Source: Thermoactinomyces mirandus (GTDB taxonomy: Bacteria; Bacillota; Bacilli; Thermoactinomycetales; Thermoactinomycetaceae). From it: a DNA stretch of 38,539 bases. Location: assembly GCF_013868055.1 (NCBI RefSeq), contig NZ_JACEOL010000020.1, positions 1-38,539 on the forward strand, written 5' to 3'. Positions 7,298 through 15,206 of the stretch are shown here, piece by piece. Each line of letters begins with the position of its first letter. Position 1 is the first letter of the stretch. The notes beneath the pieces were generated by a model. It saw only the letters and a program-made list of their open reading frames with translations, was not told the DNA's origin and ran no database searches. The translations under genes were made by a program, and so were the position numbers.

Positions 7298-8008
7298 TCA
7301 GAAGCCGGTAAATCCGCCAGACAAGGCACTCAGCCAATTGATAATCAGGGTCATTTGATTAAAGTATAACAGAATTCCAAGAACAACCATCAAGCCGCCT
7401 CCGATTTTTGCCAGTAAAGACATGTACTTGTAAATCCACTGGATTCGCCCTAAAAAGAAGGCTAGCACGAAAAATGGAATAGCAAACCCCAAATTGTATG
7501 CGGTCATATAACCCAACCCGGCGCCGGGATTGATTGCGGCAAGAGCCAGCACTGAAGACAAAATCGGCCCGATACAGGGGGTCCAGCCTGCTGCAAAACC
7601 AATTCCCACCAGAGCAGATCCAAGATACCCCAGTGGTTTTTTGGAAATTTCCAGCCGTTTCTCTCTCATCAAAAAGGAAGGTTTGAAAACTCCCAGCATA
7701 AATAACCCCATCGCAAAAATAAATACAGCTCCCAACATGCGGATGGTATCCTGATATTCCTGAAACCACTCTCCCAGCCAACTGAACGAAAAGCCAAGCA
7801 CATAAAAAATAATGGAAAAACCGAGTATGAAAAACAGCGTGTGGACCATTGTTGTTTTCCGCAATCTCCATGGCTGGGATCTTTCTCGCAACTGCCCTAC
7901 CGAAATCCCGGTCATATAGGAAAGATAAGACGGATAGACCGGCAAAACACAAGGTGATACAAATGATAAAAAGCCCGCCCCCAGTGCCAGCCACCAGGTT
8001 AGCTCCAT
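7298..8008 (-). CDS. ccdA: cytochrome c biogenesis protein CcdA
   Basis: A 236-residue six-helix membrane protein of the CcdA/DsbD-beta family. The first helix carries LSPCVLPVYPSYLSYMTG and the fourth GFAAGWTPCIGPILSS; these are the paired redox cysteines that carry reducing equivalents from cytoplasmic thioredoxin across the membrane. Partner here is the ResA-like thioredoxin encoded just upstream (18-nt gap), which reduces apocytochrome c cysteines. ATG at 8008 follows AAAAGGAGG. Confidence 0.93.
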   Translation of the reverse strand: MELTWWLALGAGFLSFVSPCVLPVYPSYLSYMTGISVGQLRERSQPWRLRKTTMVHTLFFILGFSIIFYVLGFSFSWLGEWFQEYQDTIRMLGAVFIFAMGLFMLGVFKPSFLMREKRLEISKKPLGYLGSALVGIGFAAGWTPCIGPILSSVLALAAINPGAGLGYMTAYNLGFAIPFFVLAFFLGRIQWIYKYMSLLAKIGGGLMVVLGILLYFNQMTLIINWLSALSGGFTGF

Positions 8009-8026
8009 CCCTGTTCCCCCTCCTTT

Positions 8027-8596
8027 TTATTCAGAGATTTTCTCCATGATTTCTGTCAGTTGGCTCTCTGACATCGCTCCCATAATATGATTGATAATAA
8101 TTCCATTCTCATCGACGATATAAGTTGTAGGAATGGAAAACGCCTGATACATCTCGCCGACTTTTCCCGTCTCATCCAAGAGTACCGGAAAATCATAACT
8201 GCCTTCCTTCAAAAACTGCTCCATTTTTGCTTTGTCATCCATCGCGGTCAGGTTAACCATCATGAAATTAACCTGGTTTCCGTATTTCTCGTACGCTTTT
8301 TGAATATACGGCATTTCCACTTTACAGGGCGGGCACCAGGAAGCCCAGAAGTTAATCAAGCTTGGCTTCCCTCCATTTTTGCTCAATTGCACCGTTTTGC
8401 CGTCAAGTGTTTGCAAGGTAAAGTCAGGTGCTTTCATCTTTTCCTGGGGAGATTCATCCCGCTGGACACTGGCCTGTTCTGTCCGGGATGAAGTCGTCTG
8501 GTTTGGGGAATCTCCTTTACCTGAATTGGCTGTCCAAAACGCTCCTCCAACTGCAATTACAATAAGAATGCCAATCAATAAATTTCTCCAATTCAT
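8027..8596 (-). CDS. resA: ResA-like membrane-anchored thiol-disulfide oxidoreductase
   Basis: A 189-residue protein with an N-terminal signal anchor (residues 5-22), a Ser/Thr/Gln-rich linker, and a TlpA/ResA thioredoxin fold from about residue 55. The active site is FWASWCPPC (Cys88, Cys91) and the cis-proline loop is IPTTYIVDENG. It would act outside the membrane to reduce the CXXCH cysteines of apocytochrome c, re-reduced by CcdA. The chosen ATG (8596) has AAGGAG upstream and overlaps the stop of the preceding membrane gene by four bases (ATGA), showing translational coupling. A longer in-frame extension lies inside the upstream gene and is rejected. Confidence 0.92.
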   Translation of the reverse strand: MNWRNLLIGILIVIAVGGAFWTANSGKGDSPNQTTSSRTEQASVQRDESPQEKMKAPDFTLQTLDGKTVQLSKNGGKPSLINFWASWCPPCKVEMPYIQKAYEKYGNQVNFMMVNLTAMDDKAKMEQFLKEGSYDFPVLLDETGKVGEMYQAFSIPTTYIVDENGIIINHIMGAMSESQLTEIMEKISE

Positions 8597-9327
8597 TTTG
8601 ACAACTCCTTTAGCCTGTGTAAAACTCTTTTCGTCATCAAACCCTGAATCCAGCCCAATGTTGCGGCCAGGGCATAGATCCATTGTTCAAAAGTGAGGCC
8701 ATTGCTAGATGGCGGTTCGTAATCAAGATAAGAGATGAACAATAACCCAAGCCCGCCAAATACAAGTAAAAATTGAAAACTCTCTCCTTTAATCCATTTC
8801 TTATTTTTTTGCCGCCAAAAGAGTACAAGTAACGCCAGAAAGAGAAACCGATAATAGTTAAGAGGATGATATTCATATCTTCCCCCTTCAACCGTTAACC
8901 CCCAAGGCATCGTCGTAACTTTGCCCAAATCGCGAAAAATCAGTTGATACCCGGCAAAGGAAAAAACAGCGACAAGAGCAATCGCATCGAGCAGGGGCAT
9001 AAGCGGGATTTGTTTTCTTCTGGCCAGAATCCACAAATACAAAGCCGTAACAAGCGCCGCAACCAAGACTTCCTTTGATGTACCCGTCAAAAACAGCATG
9101 GACTGCGGATTGGATCTGATACTATGGAATGAAAAAAACAACGGACTCAGTTTAAAAACAATGAAATAGACAAAGATTGCTTGCAAAGCAAGATCGGACA
9201 GATTGCTCTCTCCCAGGTCAATCCATTGCTCCACTAATTTGCTTGTAATCCATATCAGGCTTAAAGCCGTCAGCCAGGGAAGGGGAACGAGGAAAGGACC
9301 CAGGGACAGGAATTGCGGATCTATAAT
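8593..9327 (-). CDS. Lgt-like polytopic membrane protein, probable ATT start
   Basis: A polytopic protein of about 244 residues resembling the prolipoprotein diacylglyceryl transferase-like group found beside resA/ccdA. The usual start would be GTG at 9234. However, the frame stays open upstream and encodes a family-like N-terminus, IIDPQFLSLGPFLVPLPWL, until a TAA at 9331-9333. A perfect AGGAGG lies exactly 8 nt before an ATT codon at 9327; no ATG, GTG or TTG is available there. ATT start, with re-initiation straight after the sensor-kinase stop, is the best reading. Histidines and arginines of true Lgt catalysis are not obvious, so transferase activity is doubtful. It overlaps resA by four bases. 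Confidence 0.75.
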   Translation of the reverse strand: MIDPQFLSLGPFLVPLPWLTALSLIWITSKLVEQWIDLGESNLSDLALQAIFVYFIVFKLSPLFFSFHSIRSNPQSMLFLTGTSKEVLVAALVTALYLWILARRKQIPLMPLLDAIALVAVFSFAGYQLIFRDLGKVTTMPWGLTVEGGRYEYHPLNYYRFLFLALLVLFWRQKNKKWIKGESFQFLLVFGGLGLLFISYLDYEPPSSNGLTFEQWIYALAATLGWIQGLMTKRVLHRLKELSK

Positions 9328-9330
9328 GGT

Positions 9331-10228
9331 TTATCCCTCCTGTCTGTAACAGTCAGAGTCTTTGAATTCTTGATCTTCCTGCATATTTTGTCCAGATTCC
9401 GCTTTTTGAAGGCTGAACCAGAACGAGTGCCTGTTTCCGCTGGAAATGAGCCCAACATTTCCGCCATGTTGTTCCACAATTTCCTTAACTATGGAGAGCC
9501 CCAATCCGGACCCGCCCGGTTGGCGGGAGCAATCCACACGGGAAAAACGTTCAAAAATGCGGGGTTGCGCTTCTTCAGGAATTGGCTGGCCGATGTTGGT
9601 GATAGTGATGATGTATTGTCCGCCTCAATTTTCCCGGTAATATCAATAGTGCGTCCAATATCATACTGGATGGCATTTTCCAATAAATTATTGAGAACTT
9701 TTTTTATTCCATCTTTGTTGATTTGAACCATTACCGGGGACACGGAACCACGAACGGCGATCGTTTTCTGCTGCAGTTCCAGCGCAAAGTTCTGAATACA
9801 ACTCTTCAACAATTCTTTCATATTCACTTCTTCCAGAGAGAGTGGTTTCACCTTTCCGGATTTCCAAACAGTCAGCTGATGAAATTGTTCAACCAGTTCC
9901 GTCAGATGGACTGATTCCTGGTAAAGCATCCGGTAAATGGCCGGATCCCCCTGAATCATCCCCAAACTTAGCGCCTCCAGATAACCTTTAATATTGCTGA
10001 GCGGCGTCCGAAGCTCATGGGAGATACCGCCAAGCATTTGTGTACTGCTCTTTTCTGCTTGCTTCACGATAATGCCAAATGATTGAAATCACGGGTCAAT
10101 TGAAGCGGCTCTGGATATTTTCCTTCTGTCATGGAACGGGTCAATTCGGCCAAATTTTGCAGAGGAACCAGAATTTTCTTCAAAAAGAAATAATGGATAA
10201 TGGTAGCAACGATGACTACCAGGATTAA
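9331..10228 (-). pseudogene. sensor histidine kinase remnant (N-terminus lost, two frame breaks)
   Basis: Reading down the minus strand: a transmembrane segment and HAMP domain (LILVVIVATIIHYFFLKK, then PLQNLAELTRSM), a frame break near 10070, the dimerisation/phosphoacceptor helix GGISHELRTPLSNIKGYLEA, and an N box VLNNLLENAIQYD. A second frame break follows near 9610, then a G box PGGSGLGLSIVKEIVEQHGG. The extracytoplasmic sensor and first helix are missing. The order response regulator-kinase and the HELRTP motif indicate an OmpR/EnvZ-type pair. Its stop codon lies inside the ribosome binding site region of the next gene. Confidence 0.88.
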
Positions 10229-10265
10229 TTTTCATTGTAAAGACCTGTTCCAAAACATGATTTGA

Positions 10266-10486
10266 CTAACGGGCAACAAAGCGGTACCCCATTCCGCGAA
10301 CCGTTTCAATAAAGTTGGGAACGGATTCATCTGTTTCAATTTTCTCCCTCAATTTGCCCACATGGATATCCACCGTATGGTAAGGATCTGGTTCGGATGT
10401 CTCATGAAAAAATACAATAATTTGAATTCATGCTGCGTCAGCAGAATCAATTTGCCATTATATTTCAACTCCCTACGCAAATGTTA
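10266..10486 (-). pseudogene. OmpR-family response regulator remnant (DNA-binding domain only, internally deleted)
   Basis: The minus strand encodes [20 protein letters not shown] then [13 protein letters not shown]. After a frame break near 10390 it continues [14 protein letters not shown] and ends [21 protein letters not shown]. This is the winged helix of an OmpR/PhoB regulator with the REQLLEHVWGYDY region deleted and the whole receiver domain absent. It precedes the dead sensor kinase, so the whole two-component system is lost. The 10487-10534 stretch carries nothing recognisable. Confidence 0.87.
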
Positions 10487-10534
10487 AGATATGATAAAGA
10501 TAAGACAGAAAATATTAAGATGTTCGGGTAAAAG

Positions 10535-10577
10535 TTGACAAAAAATATCGCTTCCACTATTATACCTATACACGTAT
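10535..10577 (+). promoter_or_regulatory. sigma-A promoter plus ATACC-type operator for the rhodanese gene
   Basis: TTGACA (10535-10540), a 17-nt spacer and TATTAT (10558-10563) are followed by the dyad ATACCTATACACGTAT (10562-10577). The -35, spacer length, -10 and trailing ATACC element match the promoter of the sulfur operon at 4297-4342 almost exactly, which suggests common control by the CsoR/CstR-family repressor. Confidence 0.7.
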
Positions 10578-10622
10578 ATATAAACAATTTAAAATTTGTA
10601 TTTTTTAATGGCTTGTTTACAC

Positions 10623-10639
10623 ATACCCCATATATGTAT
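10623..10639 (+). promoter_or_regulatory. second ATACC...GTAT dyad upstream of the rhodanese gene
   Basis: ATACCCCATATATGTAT lies about 60 bases after the first operator-like element and 86 bases before the rhodanese start. It has the same ATAC/GTAT ends and a C block, so it may be a secondary repressor site. No convincing second promoter was seen with it. Confidence 0.45.
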
Positions 10640-10725
10640 TGAAATAACGTTGGTACAGGTTGTGCTTCTGGTCAATCCAAAAAATACTAAAACGACCAGT
10701 ATTTATAAAAGGAGGAAAACATGAA

Positions 10726-11112
10726 ATGGACAGTATTTACATTGGCCTGATCTTGTTGGCAGGTGCAATTTTATATTTCTTTTTTATGAATCGCGGCATT
10801 CAAACCATAGGTTCAGATGAATTGGAGAACATTAGAAAAAAGCAAAAAATTCTCTTGATTGATGTCAGGGAAAAACATGAATTCAAGTCTGGTCATATCC
10901 CCGGGGCCATAAACATTCCGCTGAGCCAAAAACAGACGCTGCTGACAAAGTCCTCTGATTGGAACAAAAACAAACCCATTTACCTTTACTGTCAAAGCGG
11001 ATCGCGCAGTGGAATGGCTGCCCGGCAACTGAGAAAACTTGGTTTCAGACAGGTATTCCATCTGAAAGGCGGACTGTTAAGCTGGAACGGATCGATCAAA
11101 AAAGGAAGATAA
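10726..11112 (+). CDS. membrane-anchored rhodanese-like sulfurtransferase
   Basis: A 128-residue protein with an N-terminal transmembrane anchor (residues 5-21, LILLAGAILYFFF) and one rhodanese domain. It carries LLIDVREKHEFKSGHIPGA and active site YLYCQSGSRSGMA with Cys89. Expected role is sulfane-sulfur transfer at the inner face of the membrane, probably as a remote member of the persulfide regulon given its operon-like promoter. ATG at 10726 is chosen because AAAGGAGG lies 10 nt upstream; ATG at 10721 is out of frame. The longer reading from about 10660 covers the promoter-proximal leader and is unlikely. Confidence 0.9.
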   Translation: MDSIYIGLILLAGAILYFFFMNRGIQTIGSDELENIRKKQKILLIDVREKHEFKSGHIPGAINIPLSQKQTLLTKSSDWNKNKPIYLYCQSGSRSGMAARQLRKLGFRQVFHLKGGLLSWNGSIKKGR

Positions 11113-11312
11113 GTTCCACACGATACAACGTCTGGAAACACGATTTTTATGTTAAAGGATAAGATTTGGTTTTATTTTCCCTTTAGATAGAAGAATTTTA
11201 CTTCCCGGGCAGTTCAAGACTTCGCCTCAATCAACCCGCTCGTTTCAGCGGCAGAGACATCGATGCGATAGAAAACACTATTTTTTATTATAACATGTTG
11301 GCTTAAACTGTT

Positions 11313-11392
11313 GTGTGTTTGTAGTGGTTCTTCTGGTATTGTTTATAAAGTAATGTTGGTTTTGTTTGTGCAGCAAACTGGTTTATATAATT
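11313..11392. repeat. diverged repeat copy A (partner at 20114-20190)
   Basis: About 75 bases here align with 20114-20190 at roughly three-quarters identity, sharing blocks such as GGTTCTT/TGTTCTT, TTATA-AATGTT and GCAAACT-GTTTA. Both minus strands can be read as related peptides (N-Q/K-FA-QTK), so this may be the edge of a decayed mobile element. The rest of 11113-11404 shows no gene. Confidence 0.4.
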
Positions 11393-11404
11393 TGTACACA
11401 ACTA

Positions 11405-11451
11405 AAACCCAAGGGCCTGGAATGAAGATTTCCCGAACCCTTGGGTTGTTT
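11405..11451 (-). terminator. long hairpin after the GNAT gene
   Basis: AACCCAAGGG (11406-11415) and CCCTTGGGTT (11438-11447) form a perfect ten-base stem. It starts immediately at the stop of the minus-strand acetyltransferase and is followed by TTTTAGTTGTG on that strand. Confidence 0.75.
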
Positions 11452-11981
11452 TACAACGTCATTTTTTTGCTTAACACGACACTACGATAATTGGTTATAT
11501 TCCAATCTACATATTGGATAAACCGATAACCCTTTTTTTTATAATACTGGATCAACTCCACTGCATCTTTGGCGGTATCCAGGGCCAATTCATCAACACC
11601 CTCACTTCTTGCCATATTTTCCACTCTCTCCAGCAATTTGCTTCCTATTCCCAATTTTCGGTAATCAGGATGTGTGGCAAACTGGCCGAATCTCCCTACT
11701 CCCTCCCGATCGTACCAATCGCAGCCGGCATTGATTTCCGGAGAATAGTAAGTAATTGTGCCGATCATTTTCTGTTGGTACCATCCAACCAGACTGACAG
11801 CATCTTTTATTCTGGCCCTGGTAATCTCCACTGACTGGGTTGCGGCAACATACTTTAATCCTCGTGCAAGCCACATTGAATATGCCTCATTCAAAAGCCT
11901 TGTCATTTCTTCCAGTGAGTCTTTGTTCATATCAAACGGACGAATTTCCACATCCAGATTTGCCCGGATCTGTTTTAACAC
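11451..11981 (-). CDS. GNAT-family N-acetyltransferase
   Basis: A 176-residue GNAT protein. The acetyl-CoA binding motif A reads FATHPDYRKLGIGSKLLERVENMARSEG in part (R/Q-x-x-G-x-G/A form: RKLGIGSKLL), preceded by MIGTITYYS and followed by a C-terminal YYKKKGYRF loop. The acceptor substrate cannot be inferred. GTG at 11981 follows AAGGGAG. It is monocistronic between a MerR-like gene and a long hairpin. Confidence 0.88.
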   Translation of the reverse strand: MLKQIRANLDVEIRPFDMNKDSLEEMTRLLNEAYSMWLARGLKYVAATQSVEITRARIKDAVSLVGWYQQKMIGTITYYSPEINAGCDWYDREGVGRFGQFATHPDYRKLGIGSKLLERVENMARSEGVDELALDTAKDAVELIQYYKKKGYRFIQYVDWNITNYRSVVLSKKMTL

Positions 11982-12106
11982 GATAGTTCTCCCTTCATTG
12001 TTTTTCAGAAGAAAATCCGTTTCAAACTATCTATCAAAAACTGTGAAACGCTACTGATCTTATTATCTAAGCATGTACCTGCAATTTTGTCAAAGATGAA
12101 AATTCC

Positions 12107-12146
12107 AAAAAGAGGGGTAAACAGAGCAAATCTCCCTGTTACCCCT
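12107..12146 (-). terminator. intrinsic terminator after the MerR-like gene
   Basis: CAGGGGTAACAG and CTGTTTACCCC pair on the minus strand (one bulge), followed by TCTTTTTGG. It lies about 16 nt beyond the MerR-like stop codon. Confidence 0.8.
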
Positions 12147-12161
12147 GTCAGTAAAATGGTT

Positions 12162-12419
12162 TTATACACCAAGTTTCTCTTTGATTTCACTGATGGTCAG
12201 TCCATCTTTCCGCCACCGGCTAATAATCTCCAACCTCTTTAGAGCATCCACTCGCGGATAACGTCGCGTTAAACGTATGTCCTCCTGTTCAAAAGGAACG
12301 AGTCCTTCCTCTGTATAATACTTGATTGTGCTGTATCGAACACCGGATAACCGCACCAGCTCACTGATTGTCACATATTCTGCCTGCTGTATGGTTTCCC
12401 ATTTTCTTCTTCGGGACAT
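12162..12419 (-). CDS. MerR-type HTH protein without an effector domain
   Basis: About 85 residues comprising a single MerR winged helix: YVTISELVRLSGVRYSTIKY with a wing YTEEGL-VPFEQ and a third helix ALKRLEIISRWRKDGLTISE. The protein stops there, so it lacks the coiled coil and ligand-binding region of classical MerR regulators and may act as a small DNA-binding protein or through a partner. ATG at 12419 is preferred (AGGTG upstream); a GTG at 12428 is possible. It is 20 nt after the GPP34-like gene and ends with its own terminator, so the two probably form an operon. Confidence 0.8.
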   Translation of the reverse strand: MSRRRKWETIQQAEYVTISELVRLSGVRYSTIKYYTEEGLVPFEQEDIRLTRRYPRVDALKRLEIISRWRKDGLTISEIKEKLGV

Positions 12420-12438
12420 GACATTCACCTGCTTGTTC

Positions 12439-12906
12439 TTACGTTACTGCTCCCCCAAAAGATGCCATAATAGCAGCTTCAATTTCATTTATTGCTTTGC
12501 ATACTTCTTTTACCCAAATTATACTCTCTTGCTCTTGTTCTTTTATTTCCTTTAATTTTTCTTTCAATTGTTTTTCTTCATAATAACTTTTTAACAAATT
12601 CGTTTTCTCCAACAACAGACAAAGCGTCGCTGTGCTCTTTTCAACCGTTCCCGGCTCCAACAGTTCGGCCCCGATTTTCTGTACCACAAATTCCCGTGCC
12701 TGATCGATATCCAAGTATTTTTTCCAGGGAATCAACTGGTCCTTGCTTTCTTCCACCTTCATAGCCCCTTTTTGGACCAGGCTTTGGAGAATGGCCTGAT
12801 GCACCTGCCTGCGAAGTCTTTGTCTGTAATAAAAGTAAACAATCCATTTTTTTAATGATTTCGGTTTGTTTTCTTTATTTCTAACCACTGCCAATACCCG
12901 ATCCAT
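12439..12906 (-). CDS. GPP34 (GOLPH3-like) family protein, N-terminally shortened
   Basis: A 155-residue helical protein matching the C-terminal two-thirds of bacterial GPP34 proteins: SLKKWIVYFYYRQRLRRQVH, a winged-helix-like LVQKGAMKVEESKDQLIPWK, and a final helix pair KEVCKAINEIEAAIMASFGG. The family is related to eukaryotic GOLPH3 phosphoinositide-binding proteins; the bacterial role is unclear. Upstream of ATG 12906 the frame stays open and still reads like the family (KIRLKEAADTGVTY). A second frame just before it reads MLDEKKKSV, like the normal N-terminus (LDEK). About 35 residues seem deleted, so the gene may be decaying; translation from 12906 with a weak GGGGG site is possible. Confidence 0.65.
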   Translation of the reverse strand: MDRVLAVVRNKENKPKSLKKWIVYFYYRQRLRRQVHQAILQSLVQKGAMKVEESKDQLIPWKKYLDIDQAREFVVQKIGAELLEPGTVEKSTATLCLLLEKTNLLKSYYEEKQLKEKLKEIKEQEQESIIWVKEVCKAINEIEAAIMASFGGAVT

Positions 12907-13130
12907 ATAGGTAACCCCCGTATCCGCCGCTTCCTTTAGACGGATTTTTTCTTCTCATCAAGCATAATTTTATTTTGTAATAACAATTACACAAACACTG
13001 TCCCTACACTGTATGTCTCCAGGTACATCGATAAAGGTTTATTCAATCACCTGCCGACTTGTTACTTACTACTTACTATATAAGTTTTGTGCAGAATTTA
13101 CAATCCTTATTCAACCACTTTTGGCAAATA

Positions 13131-13168
13131 AAAAACTGCGCAGAAAACTCCTTGCACAGTTTTTTTGA
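13131..13168. terminator. intrinsic terminator after the glycosyltransferase operon
   Basis: ACTGCGCA and TGCACAGT form a stem (one mismatch) flanked by AAAAAA and TTTTTTT, so it works both ways. It lies just beyond the GT2 stop. The region 12907-13130 contains only the short GPP34 debris described above. Confidence 0.8.
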
Positions 13169-13173
13169 ATGAA

Positions 13174-13908
13174 TCAGTTATGCAGGTAAAACCACTTGCG
13201 CAAATAATATCGATGATTTTGTTTCCTGATCCGGATCATGTCGCGGATTTCTTCCTTTTTTACAGCTTTTTTGCCCAACTGATGTACGTACGTATCTCCT
13301 GCAACCATCAACCTGTAACCGGCATTGCGCAAACGTGTGCAGTAATCGACATGCTCATGCGATCCCAATCCATATCGTTCATCCAGCCAGCCGATTTCAT
13401 GAAGCAATTTTCGGTGAAACAATACGCAAAACCTGGACAATACCTCAGTCTCTTTCCAACGTTCTGCATCGATGTGGTTAAACTGATTGGAAAAACGGTG
13501 AATCTTGGAGATGGTTTTAAAAGGAACCCCCAATTTTTGATTGGCGTAACCCCGGTTTGTGACTGGTCCCACCATTCCAATTGAATCATCCTGACGCAAA
13601 ACATGCAGCAATTGTCCAAGCCAGCGGTGGGAAGGCAATGCATTGGCACAGAGCCACCCAATATACTCTCCTTGCGCTTTTTCCATGCCCTGGTTTAACG
13701 AAGCGGCTGTTCCCCGATCCCATTGATTGTGGATCACCGTCAAATGCGGCTGTCTCAAGATGGAAGCGGGAATCCTGGGCGACCCGTTATCCACCAGAAT
13801 GATTTCATGGCTGCAGCCGCTGTATTGGCGGATCCCCTCCAGGCAGGAATACAGCCGCTTCCAGTCATTTTTATGAGGAATGACCAAACTGACCAGTGGA
13901 TGTTTCAT
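13174..13908 (-). CDS. family 2 glycosyltransferase with altered metal-binding motif
   Basis: A 244-residue GT-A fold protein. The N-terminus PLVSLVIPHKNDWKRLYSCL and EIILVDNGS are typical GT2 motifs, and NQGMEKAQGEYIGWL leads to the position where a DXD-like motif is expected. Here it reads LCANALPSHRW, lacking the aspartates that bind the metal-nucleotide sugar. Later GWLDERYGLGSHEHVDYCTR fits the acceptor/catalytic region of GT2 enzymes. Its start overlaps the preceding glycosyltransferase by 38 nt, so they are co-expressed. Target polysaccharide is unknown; the missing DXD makes activity uncertain. Confidence 0.82.
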   Translation of the reverse strand: MKHPLVSLVIPHKNDWKRLYSCLEGIRQYSGCSHEIILVDNGSPRIPASILRQPHLTVIHNQWDRGTAASLNQGMEKAQGEYIGWLCANALPSHRWLGQLLHVLRQDDSIGMVGPVTNRGYANQKLGVPFKTISKIHRFSNQFNHIDAERWKETEVLSRFCVLFHRKLLHEIGWLDERYGLGSHEHVDYCTRLRNAGYRLMVAGDTYVHQLGKKAVKKEEIRDMIRIRKQNHRYYLRKWFYLHN

Positions 13909-14803
13909 TTCCTGTTTGTATCACCCTCTCCAATAACAGTGGACCGTTTTCATGAAACCGCTGAAGCAGGCCAGGATCCTTTAACATCCGGAGTAAATAG
14001 CGTCCCAGTTCTTTGCATGTTCCTTTTCTGCCCAACACAAAACCGGTAAACAGATGATTCACCCATTCGCAGTGATCGCCCCGGTCATCCGTAATTACTG
14101 CAATTCCTCTTGACAAGAATTGAAGATGGAGAGAAACCAGCGATTGAAAAGACGAACCCAAGGTAAGGATAATATTCGCTTTCTGCCATTCTTTTATCCG
14201 ACCCACGTTATCTGCCCTTAATAAATGGACTCCGGCTGACGAAAAATGACGTTTTTTTTCACTGACCCAAATTACATTCAGCCCCGAGTGGTACTTTTTT
14301 AACAGTGCGGAAATAACCCGGGCAATTTCTGTCTGATAACATGGTGCAATCAGGCGTTCATCAATCCATAAACATATTTTTTTCCTTGAAGGCAAATTTT
14401 CTTCTGTCTGTTTTGTTCTTTCAATCCTGTCAATTTTTAATAATGATAACAGATTGACCAGCTTCGCATTTACCCCGTGCTGCCGGAAAAAATAATAAAA
14501 ACAGAGCGATGGAACCATTACATGAAAAGAGGAGAGTGTAGAGCATTCCTCCGGTTTCGGCAGCAAGTCGTAAAACAGGATGATGTTTTCTGTTTTTTTC
14601 GCACGATCCTTTAATTGGTTCAACACGAATTCCGGAGGATTTGCCAGACAGATCCCGTAATCATCCGGTTGGCCTGCGATGATGGTCAACGCCTCGGACG
14701 GACTGGCAGCCAAATATCTCCGACCAGGCGGAAACTGCGCCATATAAGCTGGCGGAATATGGGATCGAAAGCGAATCACCAGCGGTTCTTTTTTTTTCAT
14801 CAT
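13871..14803 (-). CDS. putative glycosyltransferase (GT-B, group 1-like)
   Basis: A 310-residue protein I assign tentatively to GT-B glycosyltransferases. The C-terminal half has a Rossmann-like pattern (KICLWIDERLIAPCY, NVIWVSEKK, ANIILTLGSSFQSLVSLHLQ, GIAVITDDRGDHCEWV) and ends LGRYLLRMLKDPGLLQRFHE, typical of the last helices of group 1 transferases. The EX7E motif is not clean. ATG-ATG start at 14803/14800 has only a weak GG-rich site. With the GT2 gene it forms a two-gene operon, possibly for cell-surface or spore glycan. Confidence 0.65.
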   Translation of the reverse strand: MMKKKEPLVIRFRSHIPPAYMAQFPPGRRYLAASPSEALTIIAGQPDDYGICLANPPEFVLNQLKDRAKKTENIILFYDLLPKPEECSTLSSFHVMVPSLCFYYFFRQHGVNAKLVNLLSLLKIDRIERTKQTEENLPSRKKICLWIDERLIAPCYQTEIARVISALLKKYHSGLNVIWVSEKKRHFSSAGVHLLRADNVGRIKEWQKANIILTLGSSFQSLVSLHLQFLSRGIAVITDDRGDHCEWVNHLFTGFVLGRKGTCKELGRYLLRMLKDPGLLQRFHENGPLLLERVIQTGNETSTGQFGHSS

Positions 14804-14907
14804 CCATTCCGACCTTTACCTGTGAATTAATCCAATATCAATATATTCGTTTTTCTGAAATTTGCCATTAAAAAGAGCACCAACTTCCATGGTTGATGCT
14901 CATGCGC

Positions 14908-15196
14908 TTATTTGCCCCCGGACAGCCACTCCGCCAGTTTTTGCCGGTCTTCTTTCCCGATATAATCCTGAGAAGGCATATCTCCCTTTCCTTTTGCCTG
15001 TCCCTGTCAACGCCGGGCCAAAGCCTCCTTGCAAATTGCCACCATGACAATTGGCACAGTGCCGCATGTAGACTTTTTCGGGAGCTTGCACCATGTTTTC
15101 TGCGTCCTGTTTTGCCCCTGCATTGGTACTGCATGCGGCAAGCAAAAGGAAACATCCAGACAATAAAGCAATCCAAACAGTTTTTGCCTTTTTCAT
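14908..15196 (-). pseudogene. lipoprotein cytochrome c (c-550/551 type), internally deleted and frameshifted
   Basis: Signal peptide with lipobox LLLAACS, then the haem-binding motif CANCHGG and GFGPALTGTG. A frame break near 14990 is needed to reach GDMPSQDYIG (axial methionine loop) and the final helix EDRQKLAEWLSGGK-stop. The helix normally between GTG and the methionine loop is missing, so both a deletion and a shift have occurred. ATG at 15196 follows GAGGG. It directly follows ctaG, which fits a former role as electron donor to an oxidase. Confidence 0.82.
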
Positions 15197-15206
15197 ATTC
15201 AAGCCC

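Noticed and set aside
11200..11300. Minus-strand frame ending ETSGLIEAKS-stop
   Set aside because: Reads somewhat like a protein C-terminus but has no start and no recognised family; too short to call.
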